Below are positions 1 to 6,619 of a stretch of 10,337 nucleotides of DNA, in pieces. Both the position numbers and the translations under genes were made by a program. The notes beneath the pieces were generated by a model that did not search any database, was not told the origin of the DNA, and saw only the letters and a list, made by a program, of their open reading frames with translations. Positions within the stretch are counted from its first letter, which is position 1. Each line of letters opens with the position of its first letter. Source of the stretch: an uncultured Eubacteriales bacterium (GTDB taxonomy: Bacteria; Bacillota; Clostridia; Lachnospirales; Lachnospiraceae); NCBI GenBank assembly GCA_902772745.1, contig CACYBV010000378.1, positions 1 through 10,337 on the forward strand. Reading direction: 5' to 3'.

Positions 1-197
1 GTGAGCTTGATCAGATCCCGGAACTTTCGGACTTCGGCCGTAAACTTGAAGAATCTGTACTGGAACTGGTGGAATCCGGCGTAATGACCAAAGATCTGGC
101 ACTGATGTCCACACTTCCGGACATCACGGTGCTGAAAATGAATCCCTTCCTGGATGCGATCCGGGAAAAACTGGAAAAGAAACTCGAAAAGGAGTAA
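1..197 (+). CDS. icd: NADP-dependent isocitrate dehydrogenase, C-terminal end (partial)
   Basis: The reading frame is open from the first base of the window (codons start at position 3) to TAA at 195-197, giving about 64 C-terminal residues. They include VESGVMTKDLA followed by an NPFLDAIREKL-type tail. This matches the conserved C-terminus of the eukaryote-like, dimeric NADP-isocitrate dehydrogenases (VESG-MTKDLA, then FLD-I---L). The enzyme oxidatively decarboxylates isocitrate to 2-oxoglutarate in the cytosol, yielding NADPH. The substrate-binding and NADP-binding parts lie upstream of the window, so activity cannot be judged. The aroD-like gene starts 18 nt after the stop, which suggests a shared transcript. 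Identification rests only on this tail, though the motif is distinctive. Confidence 0.85.
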   Translation, partial: ELDQIPELSDFGRKLEESVLELVESGVMTKDLALMSTLPDITVLKMNPFLDAIREKLEKKLEKE

Positions 198-215
198 ACT
201 GTTAAAAGTATCAGC

Positions 216-965
216 ATGGTTACGATCAGAGATCTTGTCATCGGTGAAGGAAAACCGAAAATCTGTGTCACAGTCTCGGGGACTGACGAAGCCGATATCA
301 TCAGCGGCGCACACAGAGCTTTTCTGTCCCAGGCGGAAATTGTCGAATGGCGCGCGGATTATTTTGCCGGCTGGCAGGATGATCTGTCGCTGATCCGTAT
401 GCTCAAGACCATCCGGATGAACATCGGAAGCAAGGCTTTCCTGTTTACATTCCGGACAAAGGAAGAGGGCGGGTCCATTCCGTTTAAGGATACCGAGTAC
501 ATGCGGATCCTCAGAACCGCCATCGACAGCCGGCTGATCGATCTTGTCGACATCGAATGCTGTGTCTCCGAATACATGGCGACGGAAATGATCGCCTATG
601 CCAAAGAAAAAAACATTTTCATCATCGGCTCGAACCATTCTGCCGGTTTCAGCCTGAGCATCGGCGAGATGGAATACCGGGTCCGCTACATGCAGAAACT
701 CGGCGTGGATATCGCGAGGCTCACGGTGGTTCCGCAGCGAAAACGTGATGCCTACCGGCTGCTCCTGACGACGCATGATCTCTCGGAGGATCTGAATTTC
801 CCGATTGCCGTTTTAGGGCTCGGCGAATGCGGAAAATACACAAGGGTTCTCGGTGAACTGTTCGGATCCTGCTTAAGCTGCGCAGTTCTCGATCCCTCAG
901 ACCCCTCCGAACTCAGTGTCAGCCTTCTCGCGCCGCTGCTGCAGACGCTTCATGATATAAACTGA
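216..965 (+). CDS. aroD: Type I 3-dehydroquinate dehydratase family protein with altered active site
   Basis: This 249-aa protein has the full length and motif order of class I 3-dehydroquinate dehydratases, the TIM-barrel enzymes that convert 3-dehydroquinate to 3-dehydroshikimate in the shikimate pathway through a lysine Schiff base. Visible motifs are EWRAD (44-48), FRTKEEGG (79-86), the catalytic-region histidine H141 in SNHS, R210 in the phosphate-like loop GLGECGKYTR, and GELFGS (213-218). The start MVTIRDLVIGEG matches the usual N-terminus, but the only SD-like GGAG sits about 21 nt upstream, inside the icd stop region, so initiation may depend on coupling. Oddities: the residue aligned with the Schiff-base lysine (K170 in the enteric enzymes) is R168, in DIARLTVVP, codon AGG at 717-719. 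The C-terminal Q236 equivalent appears to be E232. H141 is kept, but the usual YHDF context is not. The family assignment is firm; catalytic competence is doubtful. An intrinsic terminator follows. Confidence 0.9.
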   Translation: MVTIRDLVIGEGKPKICVTVSGTDEADIISGAHRAFLSQAEIVEWRADYFAGWQDDLSLIRMLKTIRMNIGSKAFLFTFRTKEEGGSIPFKDTEYMRILRTAIDSRLIDLVDIECCVSEYMATEMIAYAKEKNIFIIGSNHSAGFSLSIGEMEYRVRYMQKLGVDIARLTVVPQRKRDAYRLLLTTHDLSEDLNFPIAVLGLGECGKYTRVLGELFGSCLSCAVLDPSDPSELSVSLLAPLLQTLHDIN

Positions 966-976
966 AGAAAATTATG

Positions 977-1006
977 ACGGTCAGTAAATTCTGACCGTTT
1001 TTTTTT
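977..1006 (+). terminator. Intrinsic terminator after aroD
   Basis: A perfect 8-bp stem, ACGGTCAG (977-984) and CTGACCGT (991-998), encloses a 6-nt loop. A run of eight T residues follows immediately. It lies 11 nt past the aroD stop and should end the icd-aroD transcript. Confidence 0.93.
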
Positions 1007-1025
1007 GCAAAAAACACATAATTAG

Positions 1026-1057
1026 TTGGACATTTGTTGGACAGCGGGTGGTATAAC
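1026..1057 (+). promoter_or_regulatory. Extended -10 promoter for the 707-aa gene, with TTGGACA repeats
   Basis: TG-G-TATAAC at 1049-1057 fits an extended -10 element, which would place the start of transcription near 1064, about 45 nt before the ATG at 1109. Two copies of TTGGACA (1026-1032 and 1037-1043) lie upstream, 11 bp apart or one helical turn. The first could act as a long-spaced -35 (20-nt spacer). As a pair they look equally like an activator or repressor binding site. The assignment is by motif only. Confidence 0.5.
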
Positions 1058-1108
1058 TGTCCCATAAAAATATAAAAAGGCATATCCGCCAGATTCAAGG
1101 AGTAAATT

Positions 1109-3232
1109 ATGGCACATACAATTAAGCCTGAAGATTATTGCACCGGTATTGTCAGCTCCAGAATTCCCGCTGAAATACAGAATTACATGGCAGATACCAG
1201 ACAGGTTCCGGTAACCCAGGAGATTGTGGACAGCCTGAACGCTGCTAAGGATCCCAAAGTCAAAATTATCGAAGATATCGGAGTTCGGATCACAGGACAT
1301 GGGGATGCGGAGAAAAGCGACAACATTCCGCGCTTGTTTATCCTGCAGCCAAGTCAGAGCGATCCTGCTCAGGACGAAGCAAAAGATCTGAAATCCGCCG
1401 GAATTCCCTTCGGCTCGCTTGCATTCTGGAAGGAAGTCCAGAAGGGCAATGTTTTTGCCTATCCGGCCGGTACTGCAAACCCGGTCCAGCTGCGTCTTGA
1501 CACCTCTGTCCCCGGCCACCCGGTTTTCGGATACAGCAAGCCGATTGATCCGGAGGACATCCCGCTTCGCGAAAAGCCGGTTCCGGATCCTGCCCCCACA
1601 AGGCCCTATCGATTTACAATGTGGCTCAACAGCAAATTCGGAATGTTCAAAGGCAGAGTAAACGCCTATAACCAGCGTGTACAGGCGTATCAGTCGTATC
1701 AGCAGCGCAGGGCTTCACTCCTGGACCCAATCCGGCAGCAGGCTGAAAGCCGAAACTCAAACACACGTCTCGGATCGGAAATCACCCAAACAGACGAACG
1801 CTTTAAAAAAATCGAGACTGCTAAAAATTCGAGCGATCTGGTCGATTTCGGTGAACCGCTGATCAGGGAACTCTATGGAACAAAACCTGTTCGCCGGAAA
1901 GAATACACCTATGAAGATCTTCCCGAAAGCCTGAAGGGAAAGTCCCGGTACAAACAGGATGAATTCAACTTGCTGAAGCCTGTGGAAATTGACTTTAAAA
2001 AAATCCCGGTCGGAAATTCCGGTATCTCTGTGGAAGAAGAGGATTATGTCGCGCTCGGCATGTTTGCCGCAACACAGTACAAATATATCAAAAAGGCTTT
2101 GGATAAGAGTAAGGATGAAGCAGACTGGATGATGGACGACCTGAAGGCCTACGAAATCAAAGATCCGGAGTCCCGGCGCGCTGACAGTATCAATACAATG
2201 GTGACAGCGGACATTGTCAATGACAAAGATGGGCCTCGTGAAAACATCGGCAGCTTTTTTAAGGATGTTATCCAGCCGGCGCGTGAAGAAGCCCAGGCTG
2301 CTTTGGGAAACTATCGGAAAGCCGCGTCAGAGAAAAGCCCCGAAAAGCGCAGGAAACTAAAAGAAGGTATTGGATCCATCATCGCCTCAGGAATCAACAA
2401 TGCGGCAAACTTTACCAAAAGCAAAGCCGAAGTGTCGTATCAGGACCGACTGATGGCCCGCAAAGCCGGACGGTTGATCAAACTTATGGAAAAGGATCCG
2501 GAGCTTCGGAAAATTGCGGAAGAAAAAGGCATGGTCCCCGAAAAGCTCAAGTCCGTCAAGGGTCTGGTGGAATATGATCAACTCGCGCGCGAAAAAGACA
2601 ACGCAATGAAAGAACTCAAAACGGCTGCCGCTTATGGAAAGCCCCTGACAGAGCAGCAGAAGAAAGACTTCGCGAAAAAAATATCCAAAGCCAACACCTT
2701 CGAGGCGATATACAAAAACGCGCACAAAATGAACAGAGAGAAGGAGGGGTCTGATTTTAAAAGGCTTTATGATAAGCTGACAGATTTCAATAATATGACA
2801 CTTGTTCCGACAAAAAAGAATCCACAGACAGGAGCAAACATTCAGCTTCCGTGGCGGGAATGCCCCGGGCTTAAAGACGGTAAAATCTATTATGGAAATC
2901 CCATGTCGAAAGTGGAAATGGCTCTGTTGATCGAAAAGCTTCCTGAGCCGGAAATCGCTGTTCTTATGAGCAATCCGGAGGGGCAGAAGTGGCTGGATGA
3001 CTTTACTCAGTCCCAGATTGATAAAATGAACATCAATGAAATGGACGCGGAAGAAATCGACAGGAAACTTCAGCAGGATTCCGAATCCAAAAATCTGATC
3101 AATGAGGGCGCTGCGTCCATGATGCAGTTTGCGGCTTCGAAGAAAGGTGAAGTGAAAGAAGCGGTTGGCATGAATCTCCAGAACGAAAAGAAGGTCGAAA
3201 TCAATCCGAATCCGGTTCCTGTTCTCGGCTGA
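1109..3232 (+). CDS. Large hypothetical cytosolic protein, helical and Lys/Glu-rich
   Basis: I do not recognise this 707-aa protein. It starts at ATG 1109 behind a strong AAGGAG with 6-nt spacing. There is no signal peptide, no transmembrane segment and no LPxTG or WxG motif, so a soluble cytosolic protein is most likely. Residues 1-143 look mixed alpha/beta. A proline-rich linker (about 144-167, several P and E/D) leads to a helical, coiled-coil-like stretch with repeated AYNQ/QAYQ/SYQQ patterns (about 180-212). The remainder is strongly charged and mostly helical, with long Lys/Glu-rich segments near 320-350, 385-425 and 450-560. A more hydrophobic globular piece with PWRECPGL (581-588) comes next, then a low-complexity tail ending in NPVPVLG. 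Only two cysteines are present (C11, C585). The gene stands alone between two terminator-like structures, with its own promoter. A structural or scaffold protein, or an effector-like protein, is possible; nothing visible decides. Confidence 0.9.
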   Translation: MAHTIKPEDYCTGIVSSRIPAEIQNYMADTRQVPVTQEIVDSLNAAKDPKVKIIEDIGVRITGHGDAEKSDNIPRLFILQPSQSDPAQDEAKDLKSAGIPFGSLAFWKEVQKGNVFAYPAGTANPVQLRLDTSVPGHPVFGYSKPIDPEDIPLREKPVPDPAPTRPYRFTMWLNSKFGMFKGRVNAYNQRVQAYQSYQQRRASLLDPIRQQAESRNSNTRLGSEITQTDERFKKIETAKNSSDLVDFGEPLIRELYGTKPVRRKEYTYEDLPESLKGKSRYKQDEFNLLKPVEIDFKKIPVGNSGISVEEEDYVALGMFAATQYKYIKKALDKSKDEADWMMDDLKAYEIKDPESRRADSINTMVTADIVNDKDGPRENIGSFFKDVIQPAREEAQAALGNYRKAASEKSPEKRRKLKEGIGSIIASGINNAANFTKSKAEVSYQDRLMARKAGRLIKLMEKDPELRKIAEEKGMVPEKLKSVKGLVEYDQLAREKDNAMKELKTAAAYGKPLTEQQKKDFAKKISKANTFEAIYKNAHKMNREKEGSDFKRLYDKLTDFNNMTLVPTKKNPQTGANIQLPWRECPGLKDGKIYYGNPMSKVEMALLIEKLPEPEIAVLMSNPEGQKWLDDFTQSQIDKMNINEMDAEEIDRKLQQDSESKNLINEGAASMMQFAASKKGEVKEAVGMNLQNEKKVEINPNPVPVLG

Positions 3233-3298
3233 TTATAATACCTGCAGAAGAGTACAGACTGATTAAGCATCCGTCAGAGGCGGCTGTACGATAATCAG
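3229..3298 (+). repeat. Nested inverted repeats at the 3' end of the 707-aa gene
   Basis: The outer arms CTGATTAT (3229-3236, overlapping the stop codon) and ATAATCAG (3291-3298) are perfect complements. Inside them GTACAG (3252-3257) pairs with CTGTAC (3284-3289), only one base from the outer right arm. Together they could fold the transcript's 3' end into a two-tier stem with a 15-nt bulge on the left. No T-run follows, so on its own it is not a classical terminator. Confidence 0.45.
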
Positions 3299-3310
3299 AT
3301 CACAAGTGAA

Positions 3311-3358
3311 AATGCTCCCGGAAAACCCGAATCTCAGTCAGGCTTTCTCGGGAGCATT
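3311..3358. terminator. Probable bidirectional terminator hairpin between convergent genes
   Basis: The arms AATGCTCCCG (3311-3320) and CGGGAGCATT (3349-3358) form a perfect 10-bp stem. Part of the interior (AAAA-CCC against GG-CTTT) can extend the pairing imperfectly. It lies between the convergent ends of the 707-aa gene and the TrkA-C gene. T-rich tails are modest: ATTTTC on the minus-strand side, and TTTTTT at 3373-3378 on the plus side but 14 nt away. Position and stem strength argue for termination in both directions. Confidence 0.65.
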
Positions 3359-3384
3359 GATATATGGTGCGGTTTTTTATGGAT

Positions 3385-4116
3385 TCAGAACGAATCTTTT
3401 TCATTATCCTCTGATTCGGTAAAGCTTTCCGATGCCTCAAACACCTTGCAGATTGCAGGATAGCTTCCAAATACCGTCAGCTTGTCCCCTTCCCTGAAAA
3501 CAGTATCCGCATCAACCGGTATCGCTTTTCCGTGGTCTACCAGCATGACCAGCACATTATATTCCGATTTGATTCCGGACTCGGAAAGGCTCAGCCCCTG
3601 AAGCGGTTCCGGAATTTTACGGAGCAGCACCTGGGCAATCACATCATTTCCGATATGGTCGATCAGGATCACCATATTATCCCTGTCATGATGGGTCAGT
3701 CTTCCGGCGAGCCGTTCGATCGCTTTCCCTATCCATAAACGCACCGCCGGAATCCGCGAGCAGACAATAACCAGGATCCCGACTGCGAGCGGTATGGAAA
3801 TACTGAGGATATTCGGCAGGATCTCCGAGGTTTTAAGTGAGAGAAACACGTTGATAAATGCGGAAACGATGGTAATATTGAATACATAGCCAAACAGCAT
3901 CGTGATTCGGGCGAGGCGTCTTCTGGCGCGCGAAGTCAGAAACAGTTCGCTTTCTTTCGTAGTAAAGCCGCATCCTGTCAGAAGTGAAACCACCTGGAAG
4001 CGCGCTTTCTCATCCGGCAGTCCCGTGAAGCGGAAAAACACCGTAAAGAGTTCCGAAATAATCCAGTATACGATAATAATCAATGAAAACAGCGTGAGTG
4101 CAAGATATGTATTCAT
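3385..4116 (-). CDS. Membrane protein with C-terminal TrkA-C (RCK_C) domain
   Basis: This 243-aa protein has three predicted membrane helices (about residues 4-28, 72-93 and 102-124). A conserved cytosolic loop, FTGLPDEKARFQVVSLLTGCGFTTKESE (its parts at 30-57), lies between the first two. The C-terminal 160-228 region ends in REGDKLTVFGS, the typical end of a TrkA-C/RCK_C domain. RCK_C domains bind small ligands, c-di-AMP in several Firmicutes potassium transporters, so a role in ion homeostasis is likely, but no pore or selectivity filter is visible. The nucleotide-binding RCK_N half is absent. Translation starts 10 nt after the stop of the recombinase gene, and its SD (AAAGGA) overlaps that gene's last codons, so the two are probably translationally coupled. 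It is the last gene of the minus-strand run. The acidic tail ESEDNEKDSF is dispensable-looking. The ligand and transported ion cannot be told from sequence. Confidence 0.82.
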   Translation of the reverse strand: MNTYLALTLFSLIIIVYWIISELFTVFFRFTGLPDEKARFQVVSLLTGCGFTTKESELFLTSRARRRLARITMLFGYVFNITIVSAFINVFLSLKTSEILPNILSISIPLAVGILVIVCSRIPAVRLWIGKAIERLAGRLTHHDRDNMVILIDHIGNDVIAQVLLRKIPEPLQGLSLSESGIKSEYNVLVMLVDHGKAIPVDADTVFREGDKLTVFGSYPAICKVFEASESFTESEDNEKDSF

Positions 4117-4126
4117 CGTCCGTTCT

Positions 4127-5179
4127 TTAATCCTTTCTCAGATGCACCTTATCCCGGGCGCTTCTCCGTTTCTCGTCCTCAAGGGCAGCATAATGCTTTC
4201 TTGTAGTATTGACGTCGGAGTGCCCGAGCACGTCAGCAACCAGGTAAATATCCCCGGTTTCCCGGTACAGTGAAGTGCCATAGGTGGAGCGGAGCTTATG
4301 CGGTGTGATATTCTTGCTCGTCGTAACGGTCCGTGTATATTTTTTTACAAGGTTTTCGACGCTTCGGACATTAATCCGTTTCTTCTGAGAGGAAAGAAAA
4401 AATGCATTTTCATGGCCTTCCGCAGGAACAATCTTTTTTCGTTCCGCAAGATAGTCCCGAAGTGCTTCCTCCACTTCATCGCCGAAATAAACGATGGATT
4501 CCTTGCCGCCTTTCCGGTAAATCGAGATGCCTGAATTCCGGAAGTCCACATCCGAAAGGTTTAAGCCCACGCATTCCGAAACCCGGATGCCCGTCCCCAG
4601 GAGAAGCGTCATGATCGCGAGGTCCCGGACCTTGGTCTTTTCATGGAAATCCTGCTGTTTTTTCGTGAGGCTCTGGCCGGATTCCACATGGTCGAGAAGT
4701 TCGGCGACTTCATCCGCGTCGAGGCGGATAATGTTCTTCTCATGGAGCTTCGGCATCGCTACAAGCTCCGCCGGATTATAGGTGATGGACTCGCGCATAT
4801 AAAAATACTTGTAAAAGGAGCGGAGAGAAGCGAGCTTCCTTTTGATCGCGGTCTGCCCGTTGGAGTTCTCGAGACCGTTTTTGCTGGAATAAACCTTCAC
4901 ATAATCCAGATATTCCTCGATATCCACCGGCTGCAGAGCCTCGAGATCGGACAGTGAAATTTCCTTCAGCTCCTTTTTCCCGAATTCACTGTTGTTTCCA
5001 TGCAGATAATTGAAGAACACCCGCAGGTCGTAGGCGTATGCGATCCGCGTGCGGGATGAGGTCTGCGGCTCGATGCCCCGGAAGAAATCACGCACATAGG
5101 GCGGAAGATCCGCGATGAGTTCGCGGAGTTTTTTGGTGTTTTTCAGGTCTTCCTGTTTGTGGTAGCTCTGTTCAGGCAT
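4127..5179 (-). CDS. Tyrosine recombinase, XerS/XerC-like
   Basis: A 350-aa site-specific recombinase with an N-terminal SAM-like core-binding domain (about 25-130) and a C-terminal catalytic domain (about 150-345). All catalytic residues are visible: R199 in GTGIRVSE, K223 in YRKGGKE, H294 and R297 in PHKLR, H320 in LGHSD, and nucleophile Y330 in RKHY. Such enzymes resolve chromosome dimers at dif, or integrate mobile DNA. At 350 aa it is about 50 longer than XerC or XerD. It shares features remembered from streptococcal XerS (about 356 aa): an N-terminal LPPYVRDFF segment, the SLTKKQQDFHEKTKVRDLAI insertion before the catalytic Arg, and RKGGK. It sits in a housekeeping run (ttcA upstream by 56 nt, TrkA-C downstream by 10 nt) with no att sites or phage genes beside it, which favours a chromosomal Xer role. 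The SD is AAAGGA, about 10 nt before ATG. Confidence 0.93.
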   Translation of the reverse strand: MPEQSYHKQEDLKNTKKLRELIADLPPYVRDFFRGIEPQTSSRTRIAYAYDLRVFFNYLHGNNSEFGKKELKEISLSDLEALQPVDIEEYLDYVKVYSSKNGLENSNGQTAIKRKLASLRSFYKYFYMRESITYNPAELVAMPKLHEKNIIRLDADEVAELLDHVESGQSLTKKQQDFHEKTKVRDLAIMTLLLGTGIRVSECVGLNLSDVDFRNSGISIYRKGGKESIVYFGDEVEEALRDYLAERKKIVPAEGHENAFFLSSQKKRINVRSVENLVKKYTRTVTTSKNITPHKLRSTYGTSLYRETGDIYLVADVLGHSDVNTTRKHYAALEDEKRRSARDKVHLRKD

Positions 5180-5235
5180 GTATGGTTTTTCCTTTCAATT
5201 TATCGCGGATATGAGATCCTTATTTATCCGGGCGG

Positions 5236-5976
5236 TCATGAATCCCTGATCCCAGGCGGACTGCACCGGACCCAGTCCGGAATATCGGATGTCTGCACTG
5301 CCCGCAAAAGACGGTCTTTCAGTTTCGGATAACGCTTCTGCAATTCCTCAATAAGGTCCTGCATTTCCTGCCGCTTCGTCTGGCCGTCTGCAGGGCATAC
5401 GTTTTTTACCGTCGGGACGCTTTTCCCGAGGACATAGTTCTCAATCGCAGCTTCAGGAACATACAAAAGCGGCCGGATGATCCGGATCTTCCTGTCCTCA
5501 TATTCCGTAAGCGGCGCATAGGTGTAGAATTTGCCCTCATAAACAAGCGACAGGAACAAAGTGGACAGATAATCGTCCTTATGGTGTCCGAGGGCTAAAA
5601 CACCGCAATTTTCGCGTTCTGCGGCCGCTGTGAGTGCCGCGCGGCGCATGTTCGAACAGAGTGCGCAGGGATGCGGCTCCTTCCGGGCGTCAAAAACAAT
5701 CTTCGCGATTTCCGTGCGCTCGATTAAAAGCGGAATGCCGAGCTTCTCAAAATATGTTTCGATGGGAGAGTAGTCCATCGAAAAGCCCGGGTCAATAATG
5801 ATTCCGACAAGATCAAAATGCTTCGGATAGAATCTCTTTAGCATCCAAAGACCCGTAATCAGGATCATCGAATCCTTTCCGCCGGAAATCCCGACGGCAA
5901 TCCGGTCGCCTTCCCGGATCAGGTCATATTCCTGGATGCATTTTCTGAGATGTTTTAAAAGCGTCTGGTCCTTCAT
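5236..5976 (-). CDS. ttcA: TtcA-like tRNA 2-thiocytidine biosynthesis protein (PP-loop ATPase)
   Basis: A 246-aa cytosolic PP-loop ATPase. SGGKDS (31-36) is the pyrophosphate loop. C104 and C107 (CALC) plus C194 match the three iron-sulfur-ligating cysteines of TtcA. LGHHKDD (129-135) is the second signature. TtcA adenylates and thiolates cytidine 32 of certain tRNAs using an Fe-S cluster. The start was placed at ATG 5976-5974 because AAAGGA lies just upstream and the family begins near MKDQTLLKHLRKCI. An in-frame ATG at 6030 would add 18 unlike residues that overlap the promoter and the operator-like palindrome. It is the first gene of the minus-strand run with the Xer-like recombinase and the TrkA-C protein. 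Other TtcA/TtuA-type thiolases share these motifs, so the exact nucleotide modified is inferred. Confidence 0.9.
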   Translation of the reverse strand: MKDQTLLKHLRKCIQEYDLIREGDRIAVGISGGKDSMILITGLWMLKRFYPKHFDLVGIIIDPGFSMDYSPIETYFEKLGIPLLIERTEIAKIVFDARKEPHPCALCSNMRRAALTAAAERENCGVLALGHHKDDYLSTLFLSLVYEGKFYTYAPLTEYEDRKIRIIRPLLYVPEAAIENYVLGKSVPTVKNVCPADGQTKRQEMQDLIEELQKRYPKLKDRLLRAVQTSDIPDWVRCSPPGIRDS

Positions 5977-5997
5977 ATCTATCCTTTGATTCCGAGT

Positions 5998-6011
5998 CGG
6001 AAACGTTTCCA
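5998..6011 (-). promoter_or_regulatory. cre-like palindrome in the ttcA leader
   Basis: GGAAACGTTTCC (5999-6010) is a perfect 12-bp palindrome with a central CG. Read on the minus strand as TGGAAACGTTTCCG, it matches 13 of 14 positions of the CcpA catabolite-responsive element consensus TGNAANCGNWNNCA. It lies just downstream of the predicted minus-strand start of transcription, where a bound LacI-family protein would act as a roadblock. The regulator is inferred; another LacI-family protein would fit as well. Confidence 0.45.
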
Positions 6012-6032
6012 AACTGTTCGTTAAACACACGA

Positions 6033-6061
6033 ATTATAACATACTTCTTGCAAAAACGAAA
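6033..6061 (-). promoter_or_regulatory. Promoter for the ttcA-xer-trkA-C run
   Basis: On the minus strand a perfect TATAAT (6038-6033) lies about 57 nt upstream of the ttcA ATG. The best -35 at 17-nt spacing, TTTCGT (6061-6056), is weak. Predicted transcription starts near 6026, and the leader contains the cre-like palindrome. It overlaps the divergent plus-strand promoter. Confidence 0.55.
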
Positions 6062-6075
6062 GAGTATGATATGAT
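6048..6075 (+). promoter_or_regulatory. Promoter for the lipocalin-like/nuclease gene pair
   Basis: TTGCAA (6048-6053) and TATGAT (6070-6075) are separated by 16 nt, about 38 nt before the ATG at 6113. TTGCAA is its own reverse complement and lies between the two divergent -10 boxes, so the two promoters would compete for polymerase. Confidence 0.55.
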
Positions 6076-6112
6076 ATTTTTCAGAAAAATCTCTATACAG
6101 CGAGGGCAGATC

Positions 6113-6619
6113 ATGAATACATTCTCTGAAGCACTGATAACAGAAAAAAGCAAAATCCCGGAATCCTTTGACTGGTTTGCGCCGCTTTTAGGAGACTGGG
6201 ACTGTGACTACTATGACGAACCCGAAGAAGGCTGGAAGCGCCATGTTGTCGGCGAATGGATTTTCAGAAGAATCCTGGAAGGAACCGGCATACAGGACAT
6301 TTTCATATTTCCTTCGAGAAAAACAAAAGAAACCGATCCGCAGCCTGACGGTGAATACGGAACGTCTCTGCGCATGTTCAACAGGGCAGCAGGCTGTTAT
6401 GATGTCGTATATACCTGTGAAACCTGCATGAAAAGACTCACCTTCAGGAAGGAAGGGAACCGGCTTGTCGGTCAGGTACTTGACGAAGAAAATGCATTCT
6501 GGATTTTCTCTGATATCACAGAGAATCGTTTTCACTGGGAAAATATTCAGGTCAAAGAAGACGGAACCAAAGTCCTGATCTGCGAAATTTTCGGGAAAAG
6601 GAGATCTGATAAAAGATGA
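6113..6619 (+). CDS. Lipocalin-like (DUF1579-type) hypothetical protein
   Basis: A 168-aa protein without signal peptide or membrane segment. The start is ATG 6113, chosen because GAGGG lies 8 nt upstream; an in-frame ATG at 6071 falls in the promoter. Residues 20-160 alternate short beta strands: WFAPLLGDWDCDY at the start, GEWIFRRILEGTGIQDIFIF, YGTSLRMFN, and a tail of paired strands (ENRFHWENIQV, TKVLICEIF). This resembles DUF1579 and related small beta-barrel proteins, whose ligands are mostly unknown. The family call is by resemblance of the GDW-start and strand pattern, not a firm match. Four cysteines occur in the middle and late part (C95, C102, C105, C157), with C102-E-T-C105 spaced like a redox or metal pair. 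It precedes the nuclease-like gene by 15 nt, so the two are probably co-transcribed. The C-terminus is basic (GKRRSDKR). Confidence 0.8.
   Translation: MNTFSEALITEKSKIPESFDWFAPLLGDWDCDYYDEPEEGWKRHVVGEWIFRRILEGTGIQDIFIFPSRKTKETDPQPDGEYGTSLRMFNRAAGCYDVVYTCETCMKRLTFRKEGNRLVGQVLDEENAFWIFSDITENRFHWENIQVKEDGTKVLICEIFGKRRSDKR

Noticed and set aside
1022..1519. Minus-strand open frame of 165 codons near the orphan gene start
   Set aside because: It overlaps the promoter, ribosome binding site and first 137 codons of the 707-aa gene on the other strand, and shows no domain of its own.
4127..5179. Phage or ICE integrase
   Set aside because: No att duplication, excisionase, relaxase or phage gene is adjacent. 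The housekeeping neighbours and XerS-like features favour a chromosomal Xer.
5977..6030. Upstream in-frame ATG at 6030 for ttcA
   Set aside because: It lies at the predicted transcription start, contains the palindrome and lacks an SD. ATG 5976 has AAAGGA just upstream.
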